64,000 nucleotides of DNA from positions 62,001 to 126,000 of the forward strand of contig JBAMJR010000073.1 of NCBI GenBank assembly GCA_038501785.1. The letters are read 5' to 3'. Every line of letters begins with the position of its first letter. Positions within the stretch are counted from its first letter, which is position 1. This document shows, piece after piece, positions 61,315-64,000 of the stretch. A model generated the notes under the pieces. The model ran no database searches. It was not told the DNA's origin and was given only the letters and a program-made list of their open reading frames with translations. Source of the DNA: Myoxocephalus aenaeus (taxonomy: Eukaryota > Chordata > Actinopteri > Perciformes > Cottidae). A program made the position numbers and the translations under genes.

Positions 61315-62333
61315 CCTTGTAGAGTGAGAGACGGTAGACAAAGAGTGAGATACAGATGCAGAAAGACCACATGACTTTGTCATGCATCATAAAGAGCTTT
61401 ATAACTTCCCTGTCGGTACTCTTTGTCATACATTCCCACGACTACTCTGTGTGTGTGATGATCAACAAGGAAAAGGCTGTCTTGGGACAACCCCAAGATA
61501 ATAATTTAGGTTTGAAAAGATGACCGGCTCAAATAGTCACTTACTATATTTAAATAAGGGATGGTATTCCTTTTGGGATTTCACTCTCCTTCTAACACAT
61601 TCTTGCTTTCGGAGGTGTTATTTAATCTAGCCAAGGGATATTTCCCAGTAGTATTTGATGTTTTGATCTTCCAGATTTTGTTTTCTGGTCATCAAGATAC
61701 TTCAACATTTACAAAATATTGTTTACGAATCATCAATGTAAAAGGACTCTGTGAAGACCTGTTGCAATGCGCCACAAAATGCCAATAATGGGACCACTCC
61801 ATGTGCGTAAATGACCTTGGCGTCCAGGTCGAGCTAGTGCTGTGGTTTTGTATCGAGCCCTCGCTAAAAATGCACACCGCATATACGTTATTTCTGTTGT
61901 CCCGAGAGGCTTTGACTCTGTTGATATTTACGGTCGCTGCTTATGGAAACTTGTCACGTCTAGGAGAGAAGATGGAGGACGAGAAGAGAGAAATGGACCG
62001 AATAAGCAGGAGAGAAACTGACTGTTTGACAGAGAGATAAACGTATCACATTTATGTCTATTCAACGACTTTTATGTGACCTCATATTAGCAAGTGAAAT
62101 GTCAAAGCGCTCTTTATTCATTCCTTTCATTTTTTTGTATTCATGTCCACACGGTGATATTCCTGCTGACACACCCCGCCACTCGGACTGTATTGATCGT
62201 GAGGCCGGTGTTTGCTCTCACTCCTTTTGGTCCATGAACTGGACGAGTATGAGTGGTGCTCACACATGCACACGGAAGATGGCGTTATACCAGAAACTAT
62301 TACCGTAGTGCATCCAGGACATTCCCTTCAAGT

Positions 62334-62366
62334 CTCATCACGGTTGCAGTACGCAACCGTGATGAG
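62334..62366. repeat. Short perfect hairpin
   Basis: CTCATCACGGTTGC and its exact complement GCAACCGTGATGAG flank a five-base loop (AGTAC). The stem is 14 bp. Confidence 0.9.
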
Positions 62367-63795
62367 CATTTCAGTCTGCCGGTTTTGCTCTGCTCATGTG
62401 ATGCCTCCGAACAAATCTGTGCAGGCTTGACACGGACTGTCCCTGAGACGAAGTGATGTGCATGTGGACCATATATGACACGGTATATAAAGCATGCGGC
62501 TGTGCCAACCGCAGCATAATCCGTTTTTATATTGTATCTACTATTCATAGACTGTGCGTGTAAGCGAAAATGTGAGAGAAATAGAGCACAATCAGGGCAT
62601 TTCCTCTTATTTTTTATTTATTATAACCTATTCAGCATGCAAGTGCAAATGACTGGTATTGTGACAACACTCGTATCCTCTCATCTGATCCGTCCACCAT
62701 GAGAATTTATGTGGTCACGTGTTTTCCCCCCAGCTATCTGTGTGCATGCTTTCTACCTTATGACAGTGGACTAGTGCTCCTCTATTCAGACGGCATGATC
62801 TGTGATGCATGCCTCCTGATGCAGTGCTATGCTGCATTTATTAGGCTAGGCCAGTCTAGTCCGCCTCACTGTTCCTGTGTTGCCTCTGACGAGGAGCTTT
62901 TGTCTGTGTGGCGCCCTCCTGTTCCCTCTGCACAGAAAGATGGAGGCTCTGTGTCTATTTGTCTGTGTAAACGGCTTCCTTTGTGGCAATGTCCGATTCC
63001 CGTCTGTTTGCAGTCTGCCAGACGGCATCGCTTTGTTTGCCCTCCTTCCTCTCCTTACCCGTCTTGCTCTCCGTGTTTAAACTGCTCGTGTGCATGCCAT
63101 CGATGGATATCGCTCAGAATGGCCTGACCCGGGCAGCGTGTGCCAGATCTGGACTGTGACGAGAGAAGCTTTTCATTACCCATCATATATATGGCTATGT
63201 CTCCCCGAGGACAGCTGCCAGCTCCGCCTCACGCCGCTGCAGAGATAACGTGCTGCCATCAGATTGACCGTACCTTCCTAGTCCCTTTTTTGGATGTTAA
63301 GAGACGCCTGAAAAGGCTGCAAAAGGTTACTCAGAGGGGCGGGGTATATATGTGGACTGTGTGCAGACTGCAAATGAATTTGAACCAAAGAAAGGTATTT
63401 TCCATGATGCACCGTCCTCATCCTTCCACACACTCCGCTCTGCCGTCTGATAAATGGGTTAAGGTGCAAACTGTTTTTTTTTTCCCTCCTGTAAGCAGGG
63501 TTAAAGTTCCCTTTCGTGCAGAGTTTGCTTTTTTGGTTGCTGAACAGACTTCCTCATCTCACGCATTAGGCTACAGGAATATCTTACAGCTGGGTTTCTT
63601 TCTTTTTTATTTTTTTATAAACAGGCACACTGGGTGACCTACTTCTTAACCCCTGTTATTTGTCCGAGGCGTTGCAGGACATGACCTCAAGCTATCTCGT
63701 GTTGCAACTTGTGAGGAGTGAAGTCCAGTGATTGTCAAAATCAGCATGGGCAACCTTTGCACTTTTTTCTTTGAGGAGTGTAAAAATGCATGCTG

Positions 63796-63843
63796 TTTCA
63801 CTTTTGGTCAGGCTGATCCACAGCAGCCTGACCAAAAGTGAAA
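63796..63843. repeat. Perfect 20-bp hairpin
   Basis: TTTCACTTTTGGTCAGGCTG and its exact complement CAGCCTGACCAAAAGTGAAA flank an eight-base loop. It is not explained by any repeat family I recognise. Confidence 0.92.
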
Positions 63844-64000
63844 TGCCTGTCGTGTTCATGCAACTCTGGCCGTAGTCTTATATCCGTGTCAGAGTGCAAG
63901 CTGTATATCAGCCACTGTTCTGTATCTCCCGGGAGCCGATAGCTTGGTTTGTGTGCTGATCTTTTTGTGTCTTTTTGTGTGTGGGAGGAAGGGGGGGGGT

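Larger units (their letters stand above)
56507..64000. other. slc22a23 intron 3 (start), no further exon seen
   Basis: After the donor at 56507 no sequence resembling the next SLC22A23 exon was found, so the intron probably continues past the right edge. Contents: a dispersed repeat (56712-57018), (CATA)n (57379-57440), (GT)n at 61035-61087 and 61281-61311, and perfect hairpins at 62334-62366 and 63796-63843. Confidence 0.6.

Overview
This window is teleost nuclear DNA. The genes are split by many short GT-AG introns. Dinucleotide microsatellites are very frequent, and several repeats have the look of common ray-finned-fish families. The protein sequences are clearly vertebrate but diverged from mammal. 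There is no operon structure, phage, CRISPR array or bacterial gene.

Three protein-coding genes are supported. (1) tns3 (tensin-3), minus strand, 754-15873, is 5'-complete from its start codon. Its 3' part (SH2 and PTB domains) lies off the left edge. (2) dsp (desmoplakin), minus strand, 24800-40658, is complete. I joined 24 coding exons and every splice phase agrees. They give one open frame of 2722 codons plus stop, with the plakin N-terminus, SH3, coiled-coil rod, plakin-repeat tail and Gly-Ser-Arg C-terminus in order. (3) slc22a23, plus strand, starts at 49201 with three exons visible (to 56506). The rest lies off the right edge.

Layout: 1-15891 is tns3 exons and introns. 15892-24306 is the spacer between the tns3 start and the dsp 3' end, with a MITE-like repeat and a LINE 3' fragment. 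24307-40658 is dsp. 40659-49200 separates the divergent starts of dsp and slc22a23 and carries a decayed Tc1/mariner element with long inverted repeats. 49201-64000 is the 5' part of slc22a23, mostly introns 1 and 3, with dispersed repeats and two short perfect hairpins.

The genes do not form a pathway. Tensin-3 works at focal adhesions, desmoplakin links desmosomes to intermediate filaments, and SLC22A23 is an orphan membrane transporter. I found no undescribed biological system. The observations most worth a second look are a GC-AG intron in dsp forced by reading frame, a desmoplakin rod about 150 residues short in one exon, a tns3 exon I could not find, the long-TIR Tc1-like relic, and the perfect hairpins near the right edge.
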